Assembly (NCBI GenBank): GCA_963774405.1
Contig: CAVZEV010000002.1
Location: 186,001 to 250,000 of the forward strand
Origin: VRUE01 sp963774405
Lineage (GTDB): Bacteria > Actinomycetota > Thermoleophilia > Solirubrobacterales > 70-9
Length of the DNA: 64,000 nt
Reading direction: 5' to 3'
Part shown: positions 16,189 to 24,702 of the stretch, piece after piece
Layout of the letters: each line of letters opens with the position of its first letter
Numbering within the stretch: position 1 is the first letter of the stretch
Program-made: the position numbers and the translations under genes
Notes under the pieces: generated by a model
The model's input: the letters and a program-made list of their open reading frames with translations, nothing else
Databases searched by the model: none
What the model was told of the DNA's origin: nothing

Positions 16189-16668
16189 ATGACCGACACC
16201 CGCACACCGGACCAGCGCCGCCGGATCATGGCAGCGGTCCGCAGCCGCGACACGACCCCCGAGCTACGTCTGCGCAAAGCCCTTTATGCCCTCGGCGTGC
16301 GCGGCTGGCGATGCCACTACCGGCGCGCTCCAGGCAAGCCAGACCTTGCCTGGCCCGCCCGCAAGGTCGCCGTCTTCGTTGACGGTGCCTTCTGGCACGG
16401 ACACCCGAGCAGGCATCGGCCCGGTCGCTCAGGCGCTTACTGGGACCACAAGATCGCTCGCAACATGGAGCGCGACCGCAAAGTCGATCGCGAACTCGTT
16501 GGGCTCGGGTGGACCGTCGAGCGCATCTGGGACTTCGAGATTAGGCGCGACCTCGAGGCTGTCGCGCAGCGAGTCGCAATTCTCGTCGAGCGCCGCAACT
16601 ACTTGGCTCTAAGCGCGGCTCCTCAATGGGGCGGGAAGGACTCGAACCCTTCGACCGACGGATTATGA
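16189..16668 (+). CDS. vsr: Very-short-patch mismatch endonuclease, C-terminus extended into a tRNA fragment
   Basis: About 160 aa. Vsr motifs are MAAVRSRDTTPELRLRKALY, GKPDLAWPARKVAVFVDGAF and WHGHPSRH, with the catalytic Asp in GKPDL and zinc/His residues after it. It nicks at T:G mismatches created by deamination of 5-methylcytosine. The last 15 or so residues (APQWGGKDSNPSTDGL) are coded by the tRNA-Met fragment of copy B, which also supplies the stop. The original C-terminus may therefore have been replaced at insertion. It is divergent from the nuclease gene. ATG 16189 was preferred to GTG 16180. Confidence 0.93.
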   Translation: MTDTRTPDQRRRIMAAVRSRDTTPELRLRKALYALGVRGWRCHYRRAPGKPDLAWPARKVAVFVDGAFWHGHPSRHRPGRSGAYWDHKIARNMERDRKVDRELVGLGWTVERIWDFEIRRDLEAVAQRVAILVERRNYLALSAAPQWGGKDSNPSTDGL

Positions 16669-16720
16669 GTCGAGCCGGAAGCCGTCCGTGGAGCCGAATC
16701 TGGCCCGATAGAGCGAATCG
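16622..16720 (-). repeat. Displaced tRNA-Met 3' fragment plus arm, att-like copy B
   Basis: Positions 16622-16671 match 17561-17609 (the 3' end of the tRNA-Met gene with 5 nt of its downstream flank) except for one extra C. From 16672 to 16720 the sequence leaves the tRNA and matches the arm of copy A. Copies A and B therefore share the arm, whereas B and C share the downstream flank. This pattern fits serial insertion at one tRNA site. Confidence 0.9.
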
Positions 16721-16754
16721 CGTCCAAGGTGTTCCGCTGAGTTCGGTGGAGTCG

Positions 16755-16779
16755 GGGACCAATTTCGGGACCAAGTTTC
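16755..16779. repeat. Tandem 12/13-bp direct repeat beside att-like copy B
   Basis: Two adjacent units, GGGACCAATTTC and GGGACCAAGTTTC, lie 35 nt from the end of the copy B arm. Short direct repeats of this spacing next to a core site are what arm-type sites for a tyrosine integrase look like. No integrase gene is present in the window, so this is suggestive only. Confidence 0.5.
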
Positions 16780-16848
16780 GGTGCGGACTTTCGCGGTCAG
16801 CGCTACCAGCGGGGTGGGGCCGTCACGGCCATGAGCTACCTTGACGCA

Positions 16849-17163
16849 ATGACCAGCGAGCGCTTGATTGCCGAGGCGGGCCGACGCCTTGCAGAGGCCG
16901 CCCCCGACGCCAAGGTCATCCTGTTTGGCTCACATGCTCGCGGCAATGCCCGGCCGGGCTCAGATCTCGACCTTCTCGTGGTGGAGCCAGAGCTCAAGAG
17001 CCGCGCAGACGAGTTCGTGCGACTCCGGGAAGCCCTCGGGGCAATGGGAGTTCCGATCGATTTGATCGTCGTCAGCGACGAGCACGCTCAGCGATGGGGC
17101 TCCACCCAGGGCACGCTGATGCACGAAGCGCTTCGGGATGGCCGGGTCCTCGCAGGAGCTTGA
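16849..17163 (+). CDS. MNT-type minimal nucleotidyltransferase (antitoxin of a HEPN-MNT pair)
   Basis: 104 aa from ATG 16849 (an ATG at 16831 is also in frame). The motif LFGSHARGNARPGSDLDLLV is the canonical GSxxxG...SDxDL nucleotidyltransferase signature. MNT antitoxins silence a HEPN RNase by attaching AMP to it. It overlaps the HEPN gene by 26 nt. The pair is the sole cargo of the interval between att-like copy B and the tRNA-Met gene. Confidence 0.9.
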   Translation: MTSERLIAEAGRRLAEAAPDAKVILFGSHARGNARPGSDLDLLVVEPELKSRADEFVRLREALGAMGVPIDLIVVSDEHAQRWGSTQGTLMHEALRDGRVLAGA

Positions 17164-17558
17164 GTCGGACGAGCTCGCGGCCCTCCTGGCCCGTAAGGCC
17201 ACGGAGGATGCAGTCGCCCTGCGAGAGTTCGCGGCCAACTCCGAAATTGCGGACACAGTTCTCGGCTTTCATGCCCAGCAGGCCATAGAGAAGTGGCTCA
17301 AGGCAGTTCTCGCTCGCCAAGCGGTCGAGTTCGAGTACACGCATGACCTTCGCCATCTCATGGCGCTGGTCGAAGACGCGGGCGTCAGCTTTCCCTTCGA
17401 CAGACACGCCGGCCGTGGTGCGGCTTACCGAGTACGCCGTTCCCCTGCGCTACGACGAGCTGCTGGACGCGGTCCCTCTCGACCGCGAGGTCGCCGTAAA
17501 ACTCGTCGCCGAAGTCGGTGCGTGGGCAAACACGCTGCTCGACACCCTCAGCGAGTAA
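17138..17558 (+). CDS. HEPN-domain toxin, frameshifted
   Basis: The N-terminal half (FHAQQAIEKWLKAVLA, then YTHDLRHLMALVEDAG) is a typical HEPN domain. Near 17402 the frame turns Arg-rich, but removing one base continues the domain as PFDDTPAVVRLTEYAVPLRY, ending ...NTLLDTLSE with the stop at 17556-17558. The corrected protein is about 139 aa. HEPN toxins cut RNA, often tRNA anticodons. Uncorrected, the frame would run into the tRNA gene, which supports the correction. Confidence 0.82.
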
Positions 17559-17565
17559 CGCTCAA

Positions 17566-17639
<74 letters not shown>

Positions 17640-17659
17640 GTTGGCTGGGGAGGGTAGCG

Positions 17660-18025
17660 CTAGGCGCTGAAGAGCTGCGCCAGGGAGCGGCCGACGTCGG
17701 GGGGCTCTTCTTCGCCCTTGGCGGCGGCTGCGGCGCCCTCGGAGATGGCCTTGGCGGCATCGGCGATCTGGTGGGTGCGACCGCCGCGGATGGTGCCGGT
17801 CTTCTTCGCTTCGGCGAGGTCGGATTCCATCAGGCCGGCGAGCTCGGCGAGGCGGCGCAGGCCGATCGCGCCGGCGGCGCCGCGCAGGGCGTGGGCCTCG
17901 ATCCGCATCGTCTCGAAGTCGGTGGTCTCGGTGGCCAGGCCGGCGGCGATCACGTCGCAGCGGCGTTTCGCCTCCTCGGCGAAGGAGGCCAACAGCTCGG
18001 CATCGGGGCTCGTCTTCTCACTCAT
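17660..18025 (-). CDS. Histidine phosphotransfer (Hpt) domain protein
   Basis: 121 aa from ATG 18025. The motif EAHALRGAAGAIGLRRLAEL carries the phospho-accepting His in the HxLKGxA-like pattern, in a helical bundle about 100 residues long. No kinase or receiver domain is encoded nearby, so it is an orphan phosphorelay carrier. Its start overlaps the stop of the lipoprotein gene by 4 nt, so they form one operon. Confidence 0.85.
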   Translation of the reverse strand: MSEKTSPDAELLASFAEEAKRRCDVIAAGLATETTDFETMRIEAHALRGAAGAIGLRRLAELAGLMESDLAEAKKTGTIRGGRTHQIADAAKAISEGAAAAAKGEEEPPDVGRSLAQLFSA

Positions 18026-19107
18026 TCTGCGGTCAGTCCCTTCACCACGCGGGTCAGTTCTTCGACGCCGAAGGCGCCCTCGATCACGTCCTTGATCCTT
18101 CCATCTCGGCCGATCGCGAACAACCACGGCTCGCTGGGCAGGTGGAAGGCGCGCACCTGGGGGCGCACGTTCTTGCTCGGGTCGTTGTCGTTGTAAATCT
18201 CCATGTGGATGAAGGCGGCCTTGTCCCCATAGAGCTGCTTGAGCTGCTCGGCGACGTCGACGACCGGCCCGCAGACGCGGCTCTGGCAGAACTGCGGCGT
18301 CGCGAACAGCAGCACGATCGGTTCCTTGCCGTAGGCGTCGGCGTAGTCGACTTCATGCTGGGTGTCCGGCGGGACGCGGGTGGTGATTTTGGAGAGGTCG
18401 TTGCCGACGTCGGCCGGGGTGGGCGTGTGGATCAGGGGGGCCTTCTGCCCCACCCGCGGGATCTTCGTGTAGGTGCCGACAGAGGCGCTCGGCAGCAGCG
18501 AGGCCGTCGTTTCCCCGTCCTTCTTGATCAGCGCCGCGATCCGCCACTCGCCGTTGCTGGGGAAGTTCACCTTGGTCGAGTAGACGACGGTGGCGGCGTT
18601 GGGGTCGCTGGTCGTGGTCTGGGCGCGGAAAGCGGGCTCGGTCTGCAGGGTTTCGATCTTGGCCGGGAAGGGACCGACCGCTGGCTCGTCGAGGGCTTTT
18701 TCTTCGGCGTTCCTGGCGCTCTTCGACCCCGCTGCAGAGTCGAACCCGCCGCTCTTCTTGCCGGCTTTCGCGCTCGGCACCTTGGCGAAGTAGAGGGCGA
18801 CTTCGGCGTCGGGAACCTGGGTCCGGTCGCGCTGGAAGACGCCGAAGGTGTAGCGGTTCTCGCCCTTGTAATAGACCAGCGCGGCCGGGGAGACGACCAG
18901 CTTCGAGGGCGCATCGGCTGCTTCCAGCACCTGCGAGAGGTTCTTGCCCTTGGCGCTGGGGAAAGCGCTCTTGCTCGGCGCCGGGCGGCTTTCCGCCGAG
19001 CCCGAGGAGCCGGTGGTGCTGTCGGAGCCACCGCCGCAGCCGGGCAGCGCAACCGCCGCCGCGATCAGCAGGCAGGCGAGAGCAGCGAGGGCTCGGCGAG
19101 AGAGCAT
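18022..19107 (-). CDS. Lipoprotein with a thioredoxin-like C-terminal domain
   Basis: 361 aa. A lipoprotein signal ends at LPGCGGG (Cys about residue 24), then a Ser/Ala-rich linker. The middle is an unrecognised beta-rich domain. From about residue 205 (VGQKAPLIHTPTP) the fold is that of extracytoplasmic thioredoxin/peroxiredoxin-like proteins, with CQSRVCGPVVDVAEQL giving a CxxxC in place of the usual CxxC. The final part (PWLFAIGRDGRIKDVIEGAF) is the cis-Pro strand region. Probably an exported redox or copper-handling protein; SCO-like function is one possibility. Confidence 0.78.
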   Translation of the reverse strand: MLSRRALAALACLLIAAAVALPGCGGGSDSTTGSSGSAESRPAPSKSAFPSAKGKNLSQVLEAADAPSKLVVSPAALVYYKGENRYTFGVFQRDRTQVPDAEVALYFAKVPSAKAGKKSGGFDSAAGSKSARNAEEKALDEPAVGPFPAKIETLQTEPAFRAQTTTSDPNAATVVYSTKVNFPSNGEWRIAALIKKDGETTASLLPSASVGTYTKIPRVGQKAPLIHTPTPADVGNDLSKITTRVPPDTQHEVDYADAYGKEPIVLLFATPQFCQSRVCGPVVDVAEQLKQLYGDKAAFIHMEIYNDNDPSKNVRPQVRAFHLPSEPWLFAIGRDGRIKDVIEGAFGVEELTRVVKGLTAE

Positions 19108-19213
19108 CGGCGCATGTTATTGCGGTCGCCAACGCGAGCGTGGCGCGATCCCGCCTGCCACGATCACCCAAGATAGGGTCCGCAGCGAAAGCGGTCGAGC
19201 AAAGGAGAGAGTC

Positions 19214-19945
19214 TTGGCGGAGCGAGCGGCACTGATAACCGGAGCGTCGAGCGGCATCGGGCTGGCGATCGCCCGCGTGCTCGGCGAAGAGGGCTACGCC
19301 CTGACCGTCTCGGCGCGGCGTCCCGACAAGCTCGAGAGCGCCGCCGAGGGACTGCGCGGCGACGGGATCGAGCTGCAGACGGCCGCCGCCAACATGACCG
19401 AGGAGGAGGACGTGGTCGGCGTCTTCGCCAAGCACCGCGAGACCTACGGCCGGCTCGACGTGCTGGTCAACAACGCCGGGGTCGGCATCGGCGCGCCGAT
19501 GGAGGAGATCCAGACCAAGCACCTCGACATGCAGCTCGGGGTCAACCTGCGCGCCCTGGTCATCGGCACCCGCGAGGGGCTGCCGATGCTCAAAGCGGCG
19601 GGGGCCGAGCACGGCAAGGCGCTGATTGTCAACACCGCCTCGATCGCCGGCAAGGGAGGCCAGGCCTGGCTCTCGATCTACGCCGCGACCAAGGCCGCGG
19701 TGATCAACTTCACCCAGTCGACCCACCGCGAGGTCGGCAGCGGCGGGATCCAGTGCACGGCGCTGGCGCCCGGCTTCGTCGAGACCGCGATGACCGAGTT
19801 CGTCCAAGGCCAGATCCCGGGCGAGGAGATGATCCGCCCCGAGGACATCGGCGAGGCGGTTCGCTTCCTGCTGCGCACCTCGCGCAACTGCCACGTGCCG
19901 GAGATCGTCTTCACGCGACCGGGCGAGGGACTCGACACGCCTTGA
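19214..19945 (+). CDS. Short-chain dehydrogenase/reductase
   Basis: 243 aa. TTG 19214 is chosen because AAAGGAGAG lies 5 nt upstream and the protein then begins LAERAALITGASSGIGLAIA. Rossmann motif TGASSGIG, NNAG motif (VNNAGVGIGAP), catalytic Ser (NTASIAGKG) and YAATK are all present. The substrate is unknown. The stop overlaps the start of the glycosyltransferase gene by 3 nt, so they are co-transcribed. Confidence 0.9.
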   Translation: MAERAALITGASSGIGLAIARVLGEEGYALTVSARRPDKLESAAEGLRGDGIELQTAAANMTEEEDVVGVFAKHRETYGRLDVLVNNAGVGIGAPMEEIQTKHLDMQLGVNLRALVIGTREGLPMLKAAGAEHGKALIVNTASIAGKGGQAWLSIYAATKAAVINFTQSTHREVGSGGIQCTALAPGFVETAMTEFVQGQIPGEEMIRPEDIGEAVRFLLRTSRNCHVPEIVFTRPGEGLDTP

Positions 19946-21135
19946 GGTTCCTCGTCGCCGCGTTCGGCGATCCGGGTCACGTGTTCCCGGCGATCGCGTT
20001 GGGCCGGGCGCTGCGCGGGCGCGGCCACGAGGTCACGATCGAGACCTGGGAGGAGCGGCGGGCCGCGGTCGAGGGCGCCGGGCTCGGCTTCGCGGCCGCC
20101 GAGGAATACCGCATGTTCCCGCCGCCGGATCCCGACTCCGCCGACGGAGAGCATGCGGCGGAGGCGGCGCGGGCGCTGCTGCCCCTGCTCGAGGAGATGC
20201 GCCCGCACGTCGTCGTCAGCGACATCCTCACCCTGGCGCCGTCGCTGGCGGCCGAGAAGGCGGGCGTGCCGCTGGCCACGCTGATCCCCCACATCTACCC
20301 GGTCGTCGAGCCCGGCCTGCCCTTCTTCGCGATCGGGCTGAAGCCGCCGCGGACATCGCTTGGACGAGCCGTCTGGCGCACCGGGCAGCGGGCCCTCAAC
20401 GTCGGCCTCGAGCAGGGTCGGCGCGACCTCAACCGCCAGCGCGCACGACTCGACCTGGCGCCGGTCGAGCGCTTCCACGGCGGCATCAGCGCCGAGCTGG
20501 CGCTGGTCGGCACCTTCCCGCAGCTCGAGTACCCACGGCGCTGGCCCGCCGGGGTCGAGATCACCGGTCCGCTGAGCTTCGAGGTGCCCGCATCCCGACA
20601 TCGAGTTGCCTCCCGGTGAGGCGCCGCTCGTCCTCGTCGCGCCCAGCACCGCGCACGACTCCGAGAACCACCTGGTCCGCACGGCGCTGGCGGCGCTGGC
20701 GGAGGAGCCGGTGCGTGTGGTCGCGACCACCAACCGCGTCGTCCCGCAGCGCCCGATCGAGGTCCCCGCCAACGCCGTCCTGGTCGACTGGCTCAGCTAC
20801 AGCCAGCTGATGCCGATCGCCTCGCTGGTGATCTCCCACGGCGGCCACGGCACCGTGGCGCGGGCGCTCGGCGCCGGCACGCCGCTGCTGATCTGCCCGA
20901 TCATCGGCGACATGAGCGAGACCGCGATGCGGGTCGACTGGGCCGGCTGCGGCCTCTCGATGCCCTGGCGCCTCTGTCGCCCGGCGCCGTTGCGCTGGGC
21001 CACGCAGCGCCTGCTGGGCGATGGCTCATTCGCCGCCCGCGCCGGCGAGCTGGCCGCCTGGGCCCGGGCAACGACGGCGCCGAGCGCGGCGCCGAGCTGG
21101 TCGAACAGCTGGCCCGCACTCGGACGCCCGCCTAG
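19942..21135 (+). CDS. GT1-type (MGT/YjiC-like) glycosyltransferase, two frameshifts
   Basis: The start TTG 19942 overlaps the SDR stop. The N-terminal half begins LRFLVAAFGDPGHVFPAIAL, the usual sugar-acceptor domain. The C-terminal half has SHGGHGTVARALGAGTPLLI, the nucleotide-sugar binding signature of GT1 enzymes. The halves are in different frames: one extra base near 20591 and one missing G near 21071 must be allowed, after which the protein ends ...LARTRTPA at a TAG 21133-21135. The corrected length is about 397 aa, normal for the family. The stop is only 2 nt from tRNA-Asn. Confidence 0.83.
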
Positions 21136-21137
21136 AG

Positions 21138-21209
21138 CTCCGGGGGTGGGACTCGAACCCACATTGGACGCCTTAACAGGGCGCTGCCTTACCAGTCGGC
21201 CACCCCGGA
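21138..21209 (-). tRNA. tRNA-Asn (GUU)
   Basis: A 72-nt cloverleaf on the minus strand: acceptor TCCGGGG/CCCCGGA plus G, anticodon stem GCGCC/GGCGT with loop CTGTTAA giving anticodon GTT, and T-arm GTGGG-TTCGAGT-CCCAC. No CCA is encoded. It lies between the convergent glycosyltransferase and the HNH gene. Confidence 0.94.
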
Positions 21210-21222
21210 TCATTTCGTCGAG

Positions 21223-21827
21223 CTAATCCGATTCAGGTATCCGGACAGGCACCGACGTCCGGCACTTTAGCGGTAGCTCAGTCGCGCCAACCTCCACCTC
21301 CGCGTGGCAGTTGGCGCACAGGAGCACGCACTTTGCCGCCTCCGCTCGCAACTTCGCGAGCGAACGAGTAATCCCGCGAACTCCGAGGCCAAACGACTTG
21401 CTCTCGGGGTCGAGGTGGTGGAACTGAAGCGCCGCCTGGTGCCGCGAGTACCCGCAGATCACGCATTGCCCCCGGCCTCCGAGATGAGCACCTCCTTCAC
21501 CTTTCGCCTTCGTCGTTCAACCGCTTCGACGTTGCACTTCGAACAGCGAAGGCGTCGTTCCGACCTGATTGAAACGTGGCGCGTGAGCCCGTGCCGCTTG
21601 CACACCGCTTCCACCTCTCGGCTTCCCTCTCGATTGAGGTCGTCGAGAAGCACGCGCCGTCCTGCGGCTCGCGTTCGCAAGCCGTGTCGCTTCAGCCACT
21701 TCTTGGCCGTCGAGTCGCTGATACCAAGCCGATTGGCGATTTTCTCAATCGTCAAGCCTTCGGCAACCAGCGGCTCGAGCTCGTCCCGCGTGACGCCCTG
21801 CCGCTTCAGATCTCCTGCTCCCGCCAT
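21223..21827 (-). CDS. Helix-turn-helix HNH endonuclease, frameshifted
   Basis: The N-terminal part has a resolvase-like helix-turn-helix (GLTIEKIANRLGISDSTAKK) and then a zinc pair RCSKCNVEAV. The C-terminal part, read in another frame, is the HNH nuclease: ALQFHHLDPESKSFGL and KCVLLCANCHAEVE. Inserting one T near 21458 joins them as EAGGNCVICGYSRHQ, restoring the second CxxC of the zinc site. The corrected length is about 201 aa. This HTH plus HNH type is frequent in Thermoleophilia-like genomes (recollection, not checked). It could be a homing-type or defence nuclease. Confidence 0.82.
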
Positions 21828-21875
21828 GAGACCACATGATGCCCATTGCCTCAGACAGAAAGCTGCTGTTTCGGC

Positions 21876-23654
21876 TCACCCGCTAACGCGCTCCGCGTGC
21901 GCAATCCGCTGGACGAGGGCGGCGCGTTCCATGCTCAGGGCGGCACGGCGCTGGGGGTCTTCGGCCTCGCCGGCGGCGGCGATCTCGGCCTCGATGCGGC
22001 GCTGCTCGAGCAGGAGGAAGTTGAGCTCCATCGCCTCGGGCGAGGCGGGCTCGTCGTGGGCGGTGATGATCAGCTCGGCGACCAGGCCGGAGAGCTCGGC
22101 GTCCTCGCGGGGCAGGTTGGAGGCGGGATCCTGGAGGTTCTCGCGCAGCCAAGCGGCAGCGCGGACGCCCAGGGGGGTGAGGTGCTCGTCGGTCAGTCTT
22201 GCCAGGTACTCCTTGCCCTCGTCGGGGAGGGCGATGCACATCGCCAGCAGGGCGCGCTCGCGGCGCTCCCGCGAGGTCAGCTCAGCGGTGCGGCGTGGCT
22301 GCGGCGCCGGGCCGCCGCGCGGCGCCTCGGGCTCGGCCGTCCCGCCGCTCAGCGGCTGCGCCGCGACCACGCGGCCCATCACCATCGCCGGCTCCAGGTC
22401 AAGCCGCTCCGCCACCCGCCGCACCAGGTCATCGCGACTGGCGCTCTCCCCCAGCCCGGCCATGATCGGCGCCACCTCGGCCAGGGCGCGATCACGCTCG
22501 GCCGGAGAAGAAACATCGGTGCGGGCGAGGACGAGGTCGACCTGGAAGGCGGTCAGCTCGACCGCGCCGTCGAGCAGGGCGCGGAAGCGCTCGGCGCCGC
22601 CCTCGGTGGCCATCATCTCGGCCGGGTCCTCGCCCGCCGGCATCGCCGCCACGCGCAGGCGCATCTTGCGCCCGGCGGCGACGCGCTGCGCCCGCAGCAT
22701 CGCCTCCTGCCCGGCCGAGTCGGCGTCGAGCGCCAGGATCACCTCGTCGACCATGCCCGAGAGCGCGGCGACCTGCTCGTCGGTGATCGCCGTGCCCATC
22801 ACCCCCACCGCCTCCTCGATCCCGGCCTGGTGCAGGGCGAGCACGTCGGTGTAGCCCTCGACCACCACCGCCCTGCCCTGCTTGGCGATCGCGGCCTTGG
22901 CCAGGTCGATCCCGTAGAGCATGCGGCTCTTGTGGAAGAAGTCGGTCTCGGCCGTGTTGACGTACTTCGCCCCCTGGTCGGAGCGCATCGCCCGCCCGCC
23001 GTAGCCGAGCGTGCGGCCACGGCGGTCGCGGATCGGGAACATGATCCGCGAGCGGAAGCGGTCGTACTCGCCGCCGCCCCGCCCCTTCTGCACGAGGCCG
23101 ACCCCGCGCATCTCCTCGACCTTGAAGCCGGCCCGCTGGCCGCGCAGCAGCACTTTGTCCCAGGCGCTCGGCGCGTAGCCGACCCCGAACGCTTTCAGCA
23201 CCTCCTCGCCGAGGCCCCGCTCGGCCAGGTACTCGCGCGCCTTGCCGGCCTCCTCGGAGTCCCAGAGATACGCGGCGTAGAAGCTCGCGGTGCGGTCGAA
23301 CAGCTCGCCGAGGCGGCGGCGCTGCTGCCGTTTTGCCTCCGCCCGCGGGTCCTCCTTCTCGCGCTCCAGCTCGACCCCGTAGCGATCGGCGAGCAGCTCG
23401 ACCGCCTCGGCGAAGCCGAGGCCCTCCTTCTCCTCGATGAACTTGATCGTGTCGCCGCCGACCCCGCAGCCGAAGCAGTGGTAGAGCTTTTCCCCGGCGT
23501 CGACCGAGAACGAGGGCGTGCGCTCCTCGTGGAAGGGGCAGAGCCCGACCCAGCGCGCGCCCTGGCGGCGCAGGTCGGTGTGGGCCGAGATCACCTCGAC
23601 GATGTCGACCGCCTGCTTGACCCGCTCCAGGCTCTCGCTCGAGATCAGTGCCAT
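21876..23654 (-). CDS. dnaG: DNA primase
   Basis: 592 aa from ATG 23654 (MALISSESLERVKQ). The zinc-binding CHC2 site is C39-H42-C60-C63 (CPFHEERTPSF, YHCFGCG). The TOPRIM catalytic domain follows (VVVEGYTDVLALHQAG; ALDADSAGQEAML). The C-terminal 150 residues are the DnaB-binding region, weakly conserved as usual. There is no stop between the upstream dGTPase frame and this ATG, so the two read as one polypeptide in the sequence as given. Confidence 0.95.
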   Translation of the reverse strand: MALISSESLERVKQAVDIVEVISAHTDLRRQGARWVGLCPFHEERTPSFSVDAGEKLYHCFGCGVGGDTIKFIEEKEGLGFAEAVELLADRYGVELEREKEDPRAEAKRQQRRRLGELFDRTASFYAAYLWDSEEAGKAREYLAERGLGEEVLKAFGVGYAPSAWDKVLLRGQRAGFKVEEMRGVGLVQKGRGGGEYDRFRSRIMFPIRDRRGRTLGYGGRAMRSDQGAKYVNTAETDFFHKSRMLYGIDLAKAAIAKQGRAVVVEGYTDVLALHQAGIEEAVGVMGTAITDEQVAALSGMVDEVILALDADSAGQEAMLRAQRVAAGRKMRLRVAAMPAGEDPAEMMATEGGAERFRALLDGAVELTAFQVDLVLARTDVSSPAERDRALAEVAPIMAGLGESASRDDLVRRVAERLDLEPAMVMGRVVAAQPLSGGTAEPEAPRGGPAPQPRRTAELTSRERRERALLAMCIALPDEGKEYLARLTDEHLTPLGVRAAAWLRENLQDPASNLPREDAELSGLVAELIITAHDEPASPEAMELNFLLLEQRRIEAEIAAAGEAEDPQRRAALSMERAALVQRIAHAERVSG

Positions 23655-24654
23655 CGGCTGCTCGGGGATGGTCAGCTCGGCGTACTTGGCGATGCAGTAG
23701 CGGTCCGTCATCCCGGCCAGGTAGTCGGTGACGCGCTGGCAGTCGCCGGCCCCGGGCTCGAGCTCGGGGATCTCGTCGGGGTGGGTCACGTAGTGGTCGA
23801 AGAGCGCCCGCATCGCCCGGTGGACGCGCTCGTGCTCGCTGCGCGCCAGCTCGCCGAGGTAGACCCGGTCGAACATGAACTTGCGCAGGCGCAGCATCGC
23901 GCCGCCGATCTCTTCGCTCTGCACGATGTCGCCTTCGGCGCGCGAGCGCTCGACGATGTCGCGAACGAGCGTGTCGATGCGGGCCGAGCCGGTTTCGCCG
24001 AGCAGCGCGATCTCGGCCGCCGGCAGGTCGTCGGACGCAGCACACCGGCGCGCAAGGCGTCGTCGATGTCGTGGTTGATGTAGGCGACGCGGTCGACCAG
24101 CTTGACGATCCGCCCCTCCAGGGTCGCCGGCTTGCGCGAGCCGGTGTGGTTGAGGATGCCGTCGCGCACCTGCTCGGTCAGGTTGAGGCCGCGACCGTCG
24201 CGCTCCAGCACCTCGACCACCCGCAGCGAGTGCTCGTTGTGCTTGAAGCCGCTGGCGCAGCGCTCGCGCAGCGCCCCGTCGAGCGCCTCCTCGCCGGCGT
24301 GCCCGAAGGGCGGGTGGCCGAGGTCGTGCCCGAGCCCAATCGCCTCGGTCAGTTCGTCGTTGAGCCCGAGCGCGCGGGCAACCGTACGAGCGATCCCACA
24401 CGCCTCCAACGTGTGAGTCAGCCTCGTCCTGTAGTGGTCCCCCTCCGGAGCGACGAAGACCTGCGTCTTGTGCTTGAGCCGCCGGAACGCCTTGCAGTGC
24501 ACGATCCGATCCGATCGCGCTGGAAGGGCGTGCGGACGGGGCTGTCCGGCTCCTCAATCTCACGTCTCGCCGGGTAGGAGCGGGTGGCCTGCTCAACCAG
24601 GAACTCGCTCTCCCAAGCGCAAACACGATCTTCAAAGCTGACGGTCATCTCCAC
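23655..24654 (-). CDS. dgt: Deoxyguanosinetriphosphate triphosphohydrolase-like protein, two frameshifts
   Basis: An HD-domain dNTPase: HCKAFRRLKHKTQVF, the metal pair in LGHDLGHPPFGHAGEEAL, KHNEHSLRVV and VDRVAYINHDIDDAL are all visible. The start is ATG 24654 (MEMTVSFEDRVCAWE). Single missing bases near 24512 (giving QRDRDRIVHCKAF) and 24038 (giving VLRPDDLPAAEIALLG) have to be allowed to read one protein of about 333 aa. dgt directly upstream of dnaG is the usual actinobacterial order. The frame continues into dnaG without a stop (see findings). Confidence 0.88.
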
Positions 24655-24702
24655 GCACCGATCCTAAGGGGCCGATCCCGGCAGTGGTTGAGGTTGCTGG
24701 GG

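Noticed and set aside
24160..24420. Plus-strand long frames in dgt, recO, pyrG and the aro genes
   Set aside because: High-GC codon bias opens several shadow frames on the opposite strand. Their products are Arg/Asp/Val-rich with no domain and mirror the real genes.
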